Positions 1 to 8,353 of a stretch of DNA of 22,002 nucleotides are shown here, piece by piece (positions within the stretch are counted from its first letter, which is position 1; every line of letters starts with the position of its first letter). The DNA is taken from the NCBI GenBank assembly GCA_040143965.1, contig JASJQH010000194.1, positions 1 through 22,002 on the forward strand, given 5' to 3'. The notes under the pieces were generated by a model. The model was not told the DNA's origin. It did not search any database and was given only the letters and a program-made list of their open reading frames with translations. The position numbers and the translations under genes are program-made. Origin of the DNA: Basidiobolus ranarum (Eukaryota; Basidiobolomycota; Basidiobolomycetes; Basidiobolales).

Positions 1-207
1 ACCTTCCTTTCTGCATATGACCTTTGCCTCTTAATACTATATTTACATCCTCTGAAATTGATCACATTGGTCATCAAGTTAAGTATGGATATCATCCAGT
101 ATTGTTACAGCATGTTAAAAGATTGATGTCTTGATTGTCACTTTGTTTAGATTAATATATAAGCTAAATAAAGTCCACACCACCTGGTACTTTTCATCCA
201 CCTTAAC

Positions 208-401
208 CCTCTGAAACATGTGTGAAAATTTTGGAGCTTCTAGAAAAAGCTTGAAAAAATATATATCTGAGAATATTTAAGTTGGTAAGAATATTCTAAG
301 TAAATTCTAATAGAGAATAATTGTTGATATCTTAGTGAAATATGAGATAGATAATAACTAGGTGATAGATGACTATATATGTGCTTAGACAATGCCAATT
401 T
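208..401 (+). repeat. Dispersed repeat, copy 1 (partial, diverged)
   Basis: This stretch aligns by eye with the right two thirds of two longer copies at 6264-6571 and 21329-21636. Shared landmarks in the same order are AACATGTGTG near the start, GGAGCTTCTAG, TATATATCTGAGAA, GATATCTTAG and GACTATATA. The copy lacks the first 110 or so bases seen in the others and carries an extra stretch of about 25 bases in the middle. Identity looks like about 65-75 percent, so it is an old copy. No protein is encoded. The longer copies have LTR-like ends, so this may be the remains of a solo LTR, but that is inference. Confidence 0.6.
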
Positions 402-1879
402 ACATTAAAGATATATGTGGAAAAATATTTTCAACAGGGGTTGTAACCCTTGGTATATGTGTACAGCAGGGCCTATCCTATTTTAATAATATTTCCTGTC
501 ACACCACTTATAAATTTGTACCACCTTTGTATTGCAGAGCAAATGTAGCCCAAAATTTAGCTTTACCATTTGTATTACTTAGATATATAGAGACAAACAC
601 ATACAGAGTCATATGTATTTGCTCTACAGTATTTAACAGCCATAAATGATAGAATATATTCAGCTAATACTTTACTTATTAGTTTCACTACCTATATCTA
701 TATAAAGATATTTAGCTGTTCAATATGTCAATCTTTATATTTAAGTTGTAGAGTTTTTACTGATAATCATAAATATAGTTGATATTTGATTATCATCAAA
801 GTTCTGCTATACTTGAGATGTTGATTGTAGAAGTGACATTCATATTGAGCTGTTTGTACAAAATTAGTTTCAAATCAATACATATTCAACCATGTATATT
901 TTAAGAATTTTCCAAGACAAGCTAAGAGCACATGGATATTCACTGACTACATGTTCCTGAGTCCTAGTTTTAGTTGTCTCAAAGTTTGTTTATTGGTGTT
1001 TTGTTGCTAATTATTTATACATCTAATAAAATTTTTTATGTTTACGGTCTAATATATCAAATATCTTCTCTTATTCAAGAGTCAATCACAACATGCACGC
1101 AATTTTCTAGTGGTAAAATATGATTATATTGAGTAAGGTAAGGTGTTAATAGTTGGGGAAAATTGGCATTAATCTAGTTACCATCGTATTGATCTCTACG
1201 GTATTGATTTCAAGTCAGCATTCAAGTTTTTACGACAATAGAGTGTGGTAAATATAGTTGTACATAGGAGTCCGGGTACCACAGCTGTGGCCGTACTTTT
1301 GGTACGACAATAGGATATCAATGTATAGAGTGTAATCTATTTGGTCTGCACATGATGAAGTCTGGACTATACTCTTTTCATCAAGGTGTATTCCAATGAT
1401 CGGTACTCAATAGCTTCCAGAGAGTGACCAAGGTTGTACCGGTATATTTACCTAGAAATTGGAAATGATGTTGACTACCACCACATTATGCTGAATTCTC
1501 CCTCATGAGACCAAATTCTAAGTTTACAAAAGTGATGCTGAAAATGAAAGCCAATGTAATCTTCACTGCCTTAATATCGTGACAATTCAATTTCGACTGC
1601 AACACTGAAAAGGAAAGCATAAGTCTCTAGTAAGTTAAGAGGGTAGGACCTTAATGGTATCACAGTGATTTACTTCGTTGTCGTTTCTTTATTATTGTGA
1701 GCAAAATGTCTAGAACTCCGAGAAGTCAAAGATCCAAATTCTGAAGATGTTATTCCGTAAACCAAGGCATGATTTTCAGCTTATGCTACATTACATGAAG
1801 TAAATTGGAATCCGGCACTTGGTTCAGGAGGATATAGACAGAGTTAGCATTTCAATGAATTATATACTGTGGCTATATT
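402..1879. other. Gene-free AT-rich stretch
   Basis: I find no supportable gene in either strand. The only open frame of note (392-649, plus) is within the length expected by chance at this base composition. Small structures seen are a GGGTT-GT-AACCC inverted repeat at 438-449, a perfect 12-bp palindrome CCACAGCTGTGG at 1279-1290, and the word TACGACAATAG repeated at 1231 and 1303. The right part lies just 3' of the minus-strand gene that ends at 1880 and must hold its 3' untranslated region, although no AATAAA is obvious there. Confidence 0.5.
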
Positions 1880-3782
1880 TTAAATCTGCTGTACGTCATT
1901 CTCAACTTGGCTAAAGGATTTTGTAACATGAGAATACTCGTATTTGATTAACACATTTCCATATGGCTTGGCTTCAATACAATATAGAGCGTTTAGTGGA
2001 ATATCAAGATTTGTCATTTGCCTCAATGGAATGTCCATGAAGTAGGCTAGTAATGAGCGCGTTAATGCCCGGTGTGTGACGATAAGCACGCTATTCCTAG
2101 TACGCTCCAATTCTACAATAACCGGGCAAAGTCTCTGGATCACATCACAGTAGCTTTCGCCACCCATACCGGGATATCTATAATAAAATTTACTAGTTGC
2201 GCGAGCCTTGAAATCTTCAGGATATCGTTCCTCGATTTCCTTGTATGTCATTCCTTCACAAATGCCAGCATAAATTTCATTCAGGAACTTCATATGCTTT
2301 ATGTCAAACTCTTCTGGATTGAAGTGCTCTGCCGTTTCAACCGCTCTTCGGAGCATACTAGTCCATACGGTTAGTTGAGGTGGAGTACTAGTTTCCGAGC
2401 ACCGGAAATTTCGTTGTTGCTCCGCCATGAACGCTGCCAATGCCTCGGCATACTCACAACCAGCATCAGAAAGCTATAGGTACATTCATGAATTTCAATA
2501 TGAGTACGATGAATCTGAAGCAATAGATATTACAAACTATATTACCGGAGCATCACCACCAATCTTTCCAACTTGGTTGTCCAAGCTCTCACCATGACGG
2601 GTTAACCAAATTTGTCTTTCAGCCAAATTCATATTCATTAGATAGAACACACATTGTCCAGCCAAGAAGGTTTGAATATTATGTGCAATAACCTAGTTAT
2701 TGATGAACATGTTACTTGTTGTGTCGGCACGTAATTGATGGCGTATATTTGCTCACCTTTTTGCCAACATTTATGATTTTGCAGTATTGAATATCTTCAT
2801 CTTCATCATCTTCGATTGTTTGATATGCACGTTCATAGTTGGCTACGCGTGCCTGAAAGTCCTCAGAAGCGGACTCGGATTCCTGATCTCTATAATCAGG
2901 CCCAGAAAGTTTTAATTGCATATTTCTAGCCAACACCTTCGGGTCGGTGCAAATACTTTCTACAAATAGGATATTTATATCGCTTTCTCTTGAGCAACGA
3001 TCAATGATTCTTTGTCTAAAGATAGTTAAATAAATGAGTACGAAGAATACATAAATAAAAAGAAAAGTGTCTCTCAACCTCCTCGCCTTTGTAGAATTGG
3101 TAGCATCTGTTTAGGTAGAATTGATGGATTTTTTACGATCAGTATCAGTTCTTGATTGTAGAGTGAAGATATAATGGAAGTTAAACCTAAGATTCCAACT
3201 TTTCCGCCTTCATTCAACCAGGTAATAACTTCGTTTAAAGTATCCATCGCAAGTTGGTCACGCAAGGATTTAGCATCCTCATTGTTTGGATTAAAGAAAT
3301 CGGAAGTATGGTTTTGTTTACAACCCGTTTTGACTTCAGCTTCTGCAGCACATGTTCTCCTTCTATTACCAACATTAAACACCTACAAGGTTTGGTGAAA
3401 AATAGAATTCCATCCAAGGTTAGGGAAGTGCTTCCTTATACACTCGATATTTCCCTATATTTACCATTGTTTTAAAGCCCAACCAAGACAAATAACGCTT
3501 CAACTTCTTTACTATGTAACTTTTTCCTCTAGCGGGCAAGCCGACTAAAGAAGGAAAAGCGGTAAGTGACCGTGCTGTAGGACTGCTGACTACCTTGCAG
3601 AAAACATACCCATAACTACCACGGCTTTAGGTCCGATTTCGTTTTTATATGCGTGAACATCTAAAGTACCAGTATGTTAGATAACAATCGTACTCAATAG
3701 GATTGAAACGCAAGGCACCTTTTCCAACTTTTTGAATAAAGGCTCCGGGCACTGGGGTCCATGAATTAGGGCCGAAGGTCAT
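1880..3782 (-). CDS. 6-phosphofructo-2-kinase/fructose-2,6-bisphosphatase (bifunctional), 8 exons
   Basis: This cytosolic enzyme makes and destroys fructose-2,6-bisphosphate, the regulator that switches flow between glycolysis and gluconeogenesis. Exons read on the minus strand are 3782-3719, 3660-3610, 3544-3465, 3382-3187, 3106-3079, 3015-2757, 2692-2546 and 2473-1880. They join in frame to 472 residues plus a stop, close to the roughly 470 residues of animal PFKFB. The kinase half has the P-loop GLPARGKS (40-47), FNVG (67-70), [10 protein letters not shown] (131-140) and SGPDY before a linker. The phosphatase half has the RHGES motif with catalytic His259, NEIYAG with Glu341, and VTHRA with His409, so both activities look intact. 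The seven introns are 58-82 bp and all GT...AG. Position 72 is Arg where the family usually has Tyr (NYRR becomes NRRR). The start at 3782 is the first in-frame Met that fits, with a TATA element about 116 bp upstream; a further upstream exon is possible but unseen. I give no symbol because the orthology (PFK26, PFK27 or FBP26 type) cannot be settled here. Confidence 0.93.
3079..3106 (-). other. 28-nt microexon of the kinase/bisphosphatase gene
   Basis: This very short coding exon lies between an 80-bp intron (3107-3186, ending AAACAG) and a 63-bp intron (3016-3078, ending CTTTAG). It supplies most of the [10 protein letters not shown] motif, one of the most conserved elements of the 6-phosphofructo-2-kinase domain; the first Asp and the last Arg are each split across a splice junction. 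Without it the reading frame fails, since 28 is not a multiple of three, and the motif is lost. Its identity rests on the motif and the phase match on both sides. Confidence 0.88.
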
Positions 3783-3897
3783 CCTTTCAAGTATGTTGTA
3801 TTTAAAGATTACGAGGCTTTCAAGAAAAAATAATAAGCAAGAAAAATAAGTAAAAGGTTTCAAATTAAAGTAGTTTTGTCAGAGGAGAAACGAGGGT

Positions 3898-3905
3898 AAT
3901 ATATA
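3898..3905 (-). promoter_or_regulatory. TATA-like element of the kinase/bisphosphatase gene
   Basis: On the minus strand this reads TATATATT, about 116 bp upstream of the proposed start codon at 3782. Similar TATATA words sit upstream of the other four genes of the window. In AT-rich DNA such a word can arise by chance, so this is a positional inference. Confidence 0.35.
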
Positions 3906-4792
3906 GAAACTAGTGTCATATCCTTAAACTCTATTAAATATTATAATTGTGTAGCTACAAAAGTGCTCACTCCCACGGTGCCACATATTTCCCATATTTA
4001 CTCACCGCCAAATGTCAGAATCCACTGTTTAGAAAGTGATGCAGAATTCTGTGAGTCCAAAAATAGAGAATTCCTGTCTCCTGAGCTGAACATCTACGAT
4101 AAACATTTAAAATACTCCGCCTATTACGGCTGGTAACAATCAGTGTGTCGAAACTATTTTAGCTGATAGGAAGACTACTTAATGAAGAAACCAAAACTGA
4201 TTTGGCGTGACAGGAGCTACGTTCGATTTCCGGGCATCCCTGAGTTTCCCAATATAATATAACTAAACACAAGTTGTAGATGCCTGTTGATAATGCTGCC
4301 CAGGCCAATTGGCATCAGTGCCATCCTACTCCTTATCCCGATACCGCTGCTTACAATTTGCCAACGAAGATACACTAAAATAAACATTCGGTTTATCTGG
4401 ATGGCTCGCACGTAGCAATTCGAAAACTACAAGTCAAGCGCACGTGACGGGCTTTTCATACACTGCCAGGCTAGAACACTATACCGAACTTGTTTGAGGA
4501 TGTGGTTGATCAGATTGGAACGATTTGCTACACATCAGTTGTGAAGATAATCAATTTTCTTTTCCCAAATCACGATGCCTACCATAATTAGAAGTGGCAT
4601 GTGAATGATTTGTGACTGCTCCCTCCAGTGGTCACTAGCCAATCAAGGCCAGTAATAGGCCAGCACTGCAGAACTAGAATGGGCCATAGCTATGATGTCT
4701 TAGCGTAGTACCCATTTCTTGCTGGACTCGACTTGGTAGGAATTGCCCATGTATGTCTATATCTCGATCAACATAGCCCAGTGCTTCTCTAG
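3906..4792. other. Upstream intergenic region of the minus-strand gene
   Basis: No supportable gene is seen. The minus strand holds a strong-looking 5' splice site (GGCGGTGAGTAAAT, near 4007) that could belong to an untranslated leader exon of the kinase/bisphosphatase gene, but no matching acceptor with a pyrimidine-AG end is found just upstream of 3782. A CACGTG E-box at 4441-4446 is listed separately. Open frames of about 60 codons here are no longer than expected by chance. Confidence 0.35.
4441..4446. promoter_or_regulatory. CACGTG E-box
   Basis: The palindrome CACGTG, in the context GCACGTGAC, matches the core of bHLH sites such as the yeast Cbf1 site. It lies about 660 bp upstream of the kinase/bisphosphatase start codon. 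In yeasts, bHLH factors of the Tye7/Gcr network act on glycolytic genes, so a role is conceivable, but a 6-bp palindrome alone is weak evidence. Confidence 0.2.
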
Positions 4793-5458
4793 GAGTTGAT
4801 GGGAGCGCCTTTACACAGTCGCCTTTCAAGGGGCTCGAGTACCTATCCGAGCCAAACGGCGCCTTTTCCAACTCCAGGCCTTGATAACTCCTTTGAGTTG
4901 GCTATCAAGATGGATGCTATCGAATCTCATCCGTTGGATGGTTGCATGACCAATGTGTCAGATGTTAAATTTGTGGTGAGTGACTTCATTTCATCTGGGA
5001 TCAAATGCTATCTACAGATTATCTCCAACCCTCCAGCTAATTAAAGCTATTTGAGCGCTTTGTATGATGAGATTCCACTTGAGCGTACTTGTGTATTTCA
5101 TGTGACTAGAGAAATTGGAATCCAACTAATTCGAACTGGCTCCCATTTTAGCGATCTAGGACAGCTTTGCTTTTCTCCTAGAAAATATGACCGCGGTGGT
5201 TATCGATGAGTATGCAAATAAGGAGTAGCTTGTAATGTTATGGACAAAACACTAGACTCAAATGAGCATGTAGATTGTGTAACTCAACGATTCTTAACAG
5301 CACTGATAAGATCTAGCAATTTAGATTGTATGAGTCCCTTTCAAGCTCTTGACACGCTCCTCCCCCGACTTCATTATACCGTATTAAGCTCCCTTGCAAG
5401 TTATAGCTTTCTCAAGACTCATATTCACAATCTTAACGCAAACCTAGGACATTGATAT
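4793..5458 (+). pseudogene. Old coding-like frame, unknown family, about three interruptions
   Basis: One plus-strand reading frame stays largely open for about 220 codons with only about three interruptions, where roughly fifteen would be expected in random DNA of this composition. The translated text has ordinary protein-like composition, for example ALYDEIPLERTCVFHVTREI in the middle and NLDCMSPFQALDTLLPRL later. Immediately downstream (5512-5695) another frame also looks coding-like. I do not recognise the family. It could be a decayed host gene, a decayed element, or chance: across six frames and 22 kb one such stretch is not very improbable. Confidence 0.25.
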
Positions 5459-5695
5459 TGTAGTTTGGAAAATTTCCATAGTGTGCGTGAAGTTACACAG
5501 CATTACCAATGCTGAGGTTTTTACATTTGGCTACGTACTTTGAGTTCATTGATGATCCTATTGTAGTTGGCTCACAGCTTCTTGCATAGTTAGTGTATCA
5601 TACTAATGACAAGATTTACTGTGTATATATTCAATATCTTAAGCGCTTTCAGTTAGTCAGCCATCCCAAAACCACCTCCAGTGCTCAGAGTTGAG

Positions 5696-6263
5696 CTGTA
5701 AGATTATTATTTTTTGGTGGTATGATTCATTATGGACTACTCGGATAGTTCGCGCGAATGAAATTAAGGAAAAAAGAAGGCAGTATACTTTTGTATCCTA
5801 AATGGCCAGAGTGAACTAAAAAAACAAGAATGTCACAGGGTAGAATCCTGATAGATTTTGAACTTCAAGTATGTACAGTCAACTGAATTTTATTGAAATA
5901 TTAGCTGAACACATGAAAGTTCTAAGCCTTGTTTAGCATATTTGATGTGCACTTACTGAATATCAGGTAAGTCACACGCATAATATGTATTAGCTTATGG
6001 GAAATACCAAGAAAAGGCAAACTGTTCAAATTTGTCGAAACTCTTCAACATCTTGGATACTCTTCGAATAAAGCACTAGGGTTATTCTCATCTACAATGT
6101 CAGTATAAAGAATTATTCTCAATTCAATAAAGCATTAAGTGCATAAATATATGTCTTGTAGGGACTTGGAATGGATAGGAAATGTTGGGGATAATTACAA
6201 CAATTATGTGTAGCTAATATACTATAAGAGTATTTAAAAAATCAGTATTGAAATATTTCAGGA
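5696..6263. other. Intergenic, nothing seen
   Basis: AT-rich sequence without a supportable gene, RNA gene or clear regulatory site. The last 40 to 60 bases before 6264 share weak similarity with the bases to the left of the repeat copy at 21329, so the true repeat unit may begin somewhat further left than marked. Confidence 0.4.
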
Positions 6264-6571
6264 GTTTGGAAGTGGTTTGGAGAACTAGAAGAATTGGTGG
6301 TTTTCACTTATTGTTTTATCAAGTAAAAAGTTGGCATTTATAATGTTGTCAAGATATAAACAAAAAGCATGTAGAATGTGCTAAGAAAGGTCCCAGAAGC
6401 ATGTGTGCAAAGTTTGGGGCTTCTAACACAAGTTATCAAAATCTATATATCTGAGAACTTCAAAGCAAATTCCTCTTGAGAATAGTTCGTGATACCTTAA
6501 TTCAATATGGAATAACTAAATACTAAGCTATTTATGACTATATAGGTGCTTAGGCTATGCTAATTTCAACA
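6264..6571 (+). repeat. Dispersed repeat, copy 2 (LTR-like, 308 bp)
   Basis: This copy aligns along its length with 21329-21636, and both span 308 bp as I mark them. Shared blocks include TTGGAAGTGGTTTGGAGAAC at the left, GTTTGGGGCTTCTA, CTATATATCTGAGAACTTCAA, GGATAACTAAATACTAAGCTA (here with one base different) and CTAATTTCAACA at the right end. The CAACA end, with TGTTG at the start of the other copy, resembles the TG...CA ends of retrotransposon LTRs. I see no target-site duplication. It lies next to a fossil integrase-like fragment at 6599-6880, but that contact may be chance. Confidence 0.72.
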
Positions 6572-6598
6572 ATTAGTACCTGTATTGTGGAATACTAA

Positions 6599-6880
6599 TC
6601 ATACGCAATAGAAACTACCTGTACCGAGCACTCCACCACGATTAGCAATGACAGTGATAGTTTTCTGGTAGGTATCTTTACCAGCCTGTATCATAATGTA
6701 AAACCCACAGAACGTGTGATAAACACCAATAATCTGCAGAGGATTCTCAACTTTAAGAGGTTGAAGTAGCTCACGAGTATGGATATTTTTTGTAAGTAGA
6801 CCTATTGGTCACACTTGACAATTGAAGTGTGATGTGTGTAGTTTCAGCCTGCCCTGTATAGTTTTGAATAATGTTTATGA
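6599..6880 (-). mobile_element. Fossil fragment resembling a Ty3/gypsy-type integrase
   Basis: Read on the minus strand, the stretch shows a KCDQ-like piece followed by ELLQPLKV and, later, AGKDTYQKTITVIANR. This order recalls the end of the integrase zinc-binding region (CxxC), the GLLQPL-type linker and the start of the catalytic core (DTI.VVVDR) of Ty3/gypsy elements. Only this part is present; no reverse transcriptase, RNase H or complete core is seen nearby. It is a broken, old fragment with a few breaks. The match is by eye and needs a profile search to be firm. Confidence 0.4.
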
Positions 6881-7702
6881 AGTATTGTTTGACTCAGGAA
6901 AATTGTTTGGCAAGATATATCATTCATCACATCATTTCAGGATTACAATGTATTGCGCGTATACATATGTGCAAAAATTCTTGATCCAATTTCAAACGAA
7001 AGCAACACCACGAAGTTGCAGAGTGCTCTGAATGGCTTAACATGGGAGCTTGAGCTACATTTCGGTGCATGTCTCGAAGCTGCATGGCACTCTTTCTGCT
7101 AGACGTAATACGGATTTGTGTCGCGTAGACCAACTATTCGTTCTATTTATATCCTCTTAGAACTCCACTACGTACCTATTTGATCTTTGATTGAAACTAT
7201 AGTTGTAGACCTCTTTGCAGGGCTCACTTATTTTGGAACCGGTTTGGAATGTGAACTTAATTTCTACATTCCCTCTGATTGGCACAAGGTGTATAATGTG
7301 TTGGATCATTTCGTAGTCTTGGGAACTCACGAGCTATCCTAAATTGAGCTTTGATGTCCTTTTATTGAGCTATCCTAAATTGATGAGACGGGGATTTATG
7401 ATCACTAAGTGATAAATACGGAAGTTTATCAACTATTGTTAGAATGAAACTATGTTCGAAGGCACAATGATTAATATTTTGAGTCACAGCGATTCTCTTC
7501 TTTTTGCTAGTCCCATTCCATAACCACTAAATTATCACCTCAATAAACCAAGCAACCCCTTACGGCATGCATCATATTGGTTAGCAATTAAAACAATAAT
7601 AGAAACCTCATCTAACTGTTGATGTATAATTGATAAATGCATAACGGAGCATTTTAATGTGTAATGTGCGCAATGTCGTCGTGGACAGGGCTACGTTGTA
7701 AG
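6881..7702. other. Intergenic upstream of the GPI-protein gene
   Basis: No gene is supported here. It contains an imperfect tandem structure: the 17-bp word GAGCTATCCTAAATTGA occurs at 7331-7347 and again at 7367-7383, 36 bp apart. Open frames on both strands of 7000-7130 are within chance length. Confidence 0.4.
7331..7383 (+). repeat. Short direct repeat, 17 bp, 36-bp spacing
   Basis: The word GAGCTATCCTAAATTGA appears twice without mismatch, 36 bp apart, as would be left by a small local duplication. It lies about 400 bp upstream of the secreted-protein gene. No function is indicated. Confidence 0.6.
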
Positions 7703-7711
7703 TATATATAA
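7703..7711 (+). promoter_or_regulatory. TATA box of the GPI-protein gene
   Basis: TATATATAA ends 55 bp before the ATG at 7767, with no ATG between them. The position is good for a TATA box feeding a very short leader, as in highly expressed fungal cell-wall genes. Confidence 0.6.
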
Positions 7712-7766
7712 TCTTGCCAATTCCTGAAGTTTTTAGTATTAATTTCTTCTCCACTACTGCATAATC

Positions 7767-8162
7767 ATGAAATTCCAAATAACTGCTGTTCTTTTTAGCA
7801 TTGCTTCTTTGGTTGCTGGACAACAGCCAACTTCCATTCCTGCTGATATTAGGAGTGCTATTCAGAGTGCGATAAACAATGGAGGCGGTTCGACTGCCGA
7901 TATAAACTCGTTGATCTCTCAAGCCTCTTCATTGTTGGGAACTAATTTTGCTTCTGTCACTTCTCAATTCTCCTCTGAGATCGCTTCTGCTTCATCAGCT
8001 ATGGCAGCACCATCGGGTGGCAACAAAAGCGTAGCAGGAGCTTCTCCTTCAAAGACTAACACGCCCACTGCTTCAAGTCCAACAATAACTTCCAATGGCA
8101 ATACTTTAAGCATGTCCGGATTATCACTTGTAGTCGCATTTGCATATGGATTATGGAACTAA
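7767..8162 (+). CDS. Small secreted GPI-anchored cell-wall or surface protein
   Basis: This uninterrupted gene encodes 131 residues. Residues 1-18 form a classic signal peptide (MKFQITAVLFSIASLVAG) with likely cleavage before QQ. The mature part is rich in Ser, Ala, Thr and Asn: a stretch around 23-80 with regularly spaced small and hydrophobic residues, probably helical, then a Ser/Thr/Pro spacer (81-109) suited to O-mannosylation. One N-glycosylation sequon is at Asn86 (NKS). The C-terminus has a candidate anchor site near Asn110-Asn112, a short spacer, and the hydrophobic tail LSLVVAFAYGLW, the layout of a GPI-attachment signal. The product is therefore expected at the plasma membrane or in the cell wall. 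There is a TATA box 56 bp upstream and an AATAAA at 8348. No catalytic motif is visible, and the precise role is unknown. Similar small Ser-rich GPI proteins are common in fungi and poorly conserved in sequence. Confidence 0.88.
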   Translation: MKFQITAVLFSIASLVAGQQPTSIPADIRSAIQSAINNGGGSTADINSLISQASSLLGTNFASVTSQFSSEIASASSAMAAPSGGNKSVAGASPSKTNTPTASSPTITSNGNTLSMSGLSLVVAFAYGLWN

Positions 8163-8347
8163 GCCCTCAATTCATGATATCATCACGACATGGTACTTAC
8201 CTTCTGTACTACATCTATTACGTTCACATTTACTTCCGAATAATCTCCATCGTAACTAAGGCAAATGGCTCTATTTAGCTATGCCAATAACAGTACAACT
8301 GAACATTTCATTGTACTAGGAGAATGAATAATAATTCACTGTTTCAT

Positions 8348-8353
8348 AATAAA
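8348..8353 (+). terminator. Polyadenylation signal candidate, GPI-protein gene
   Basis: AATAAA lies 186 bp downstream of the stop codon of the GPI-protein gene in a locally AT-rich stretch. The position is plausible for 3' end formation, but the word is frequent in such DNA. Confidence 0.35.

Noticed and set aside
392-649. 85-codon plus-strand open frame
   Set aside because: At this AT content roughly forty frames of 60 or more codons are expected by chance in the window. No motif, no promoter, and its start overlaps repeat copy 1.
1655-1665. TGGTATCACAG, resembling an LTR-retrotransposon primer-binding site for initiator tRNA-Met, followed by an ATG at 1708
   Set aside because: Only about nine bases match, no LTR end (CA) precedes it, and the open frame after the ATG is very short. 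Too weak to call an element.
3661-3720. Reading straight through from the first exon without the 58-bp intron
   Set aside because: The frame meets a stop soon after, and splicing AAAG/GTGCC to TTTAG/ATGTT restores a smooth join into the kinase P-loop exon, with CTAAC as a branch-site candidate.
4214-4240. GTTCGATTTCCGG resembling a tRNA T-arm (also GGTTCGATTTCG near 17200)
   Set aside because: The flanking bases do not pair into a T stem and no acceptor or anticodon stem can be built. No tRNA gene is supported.
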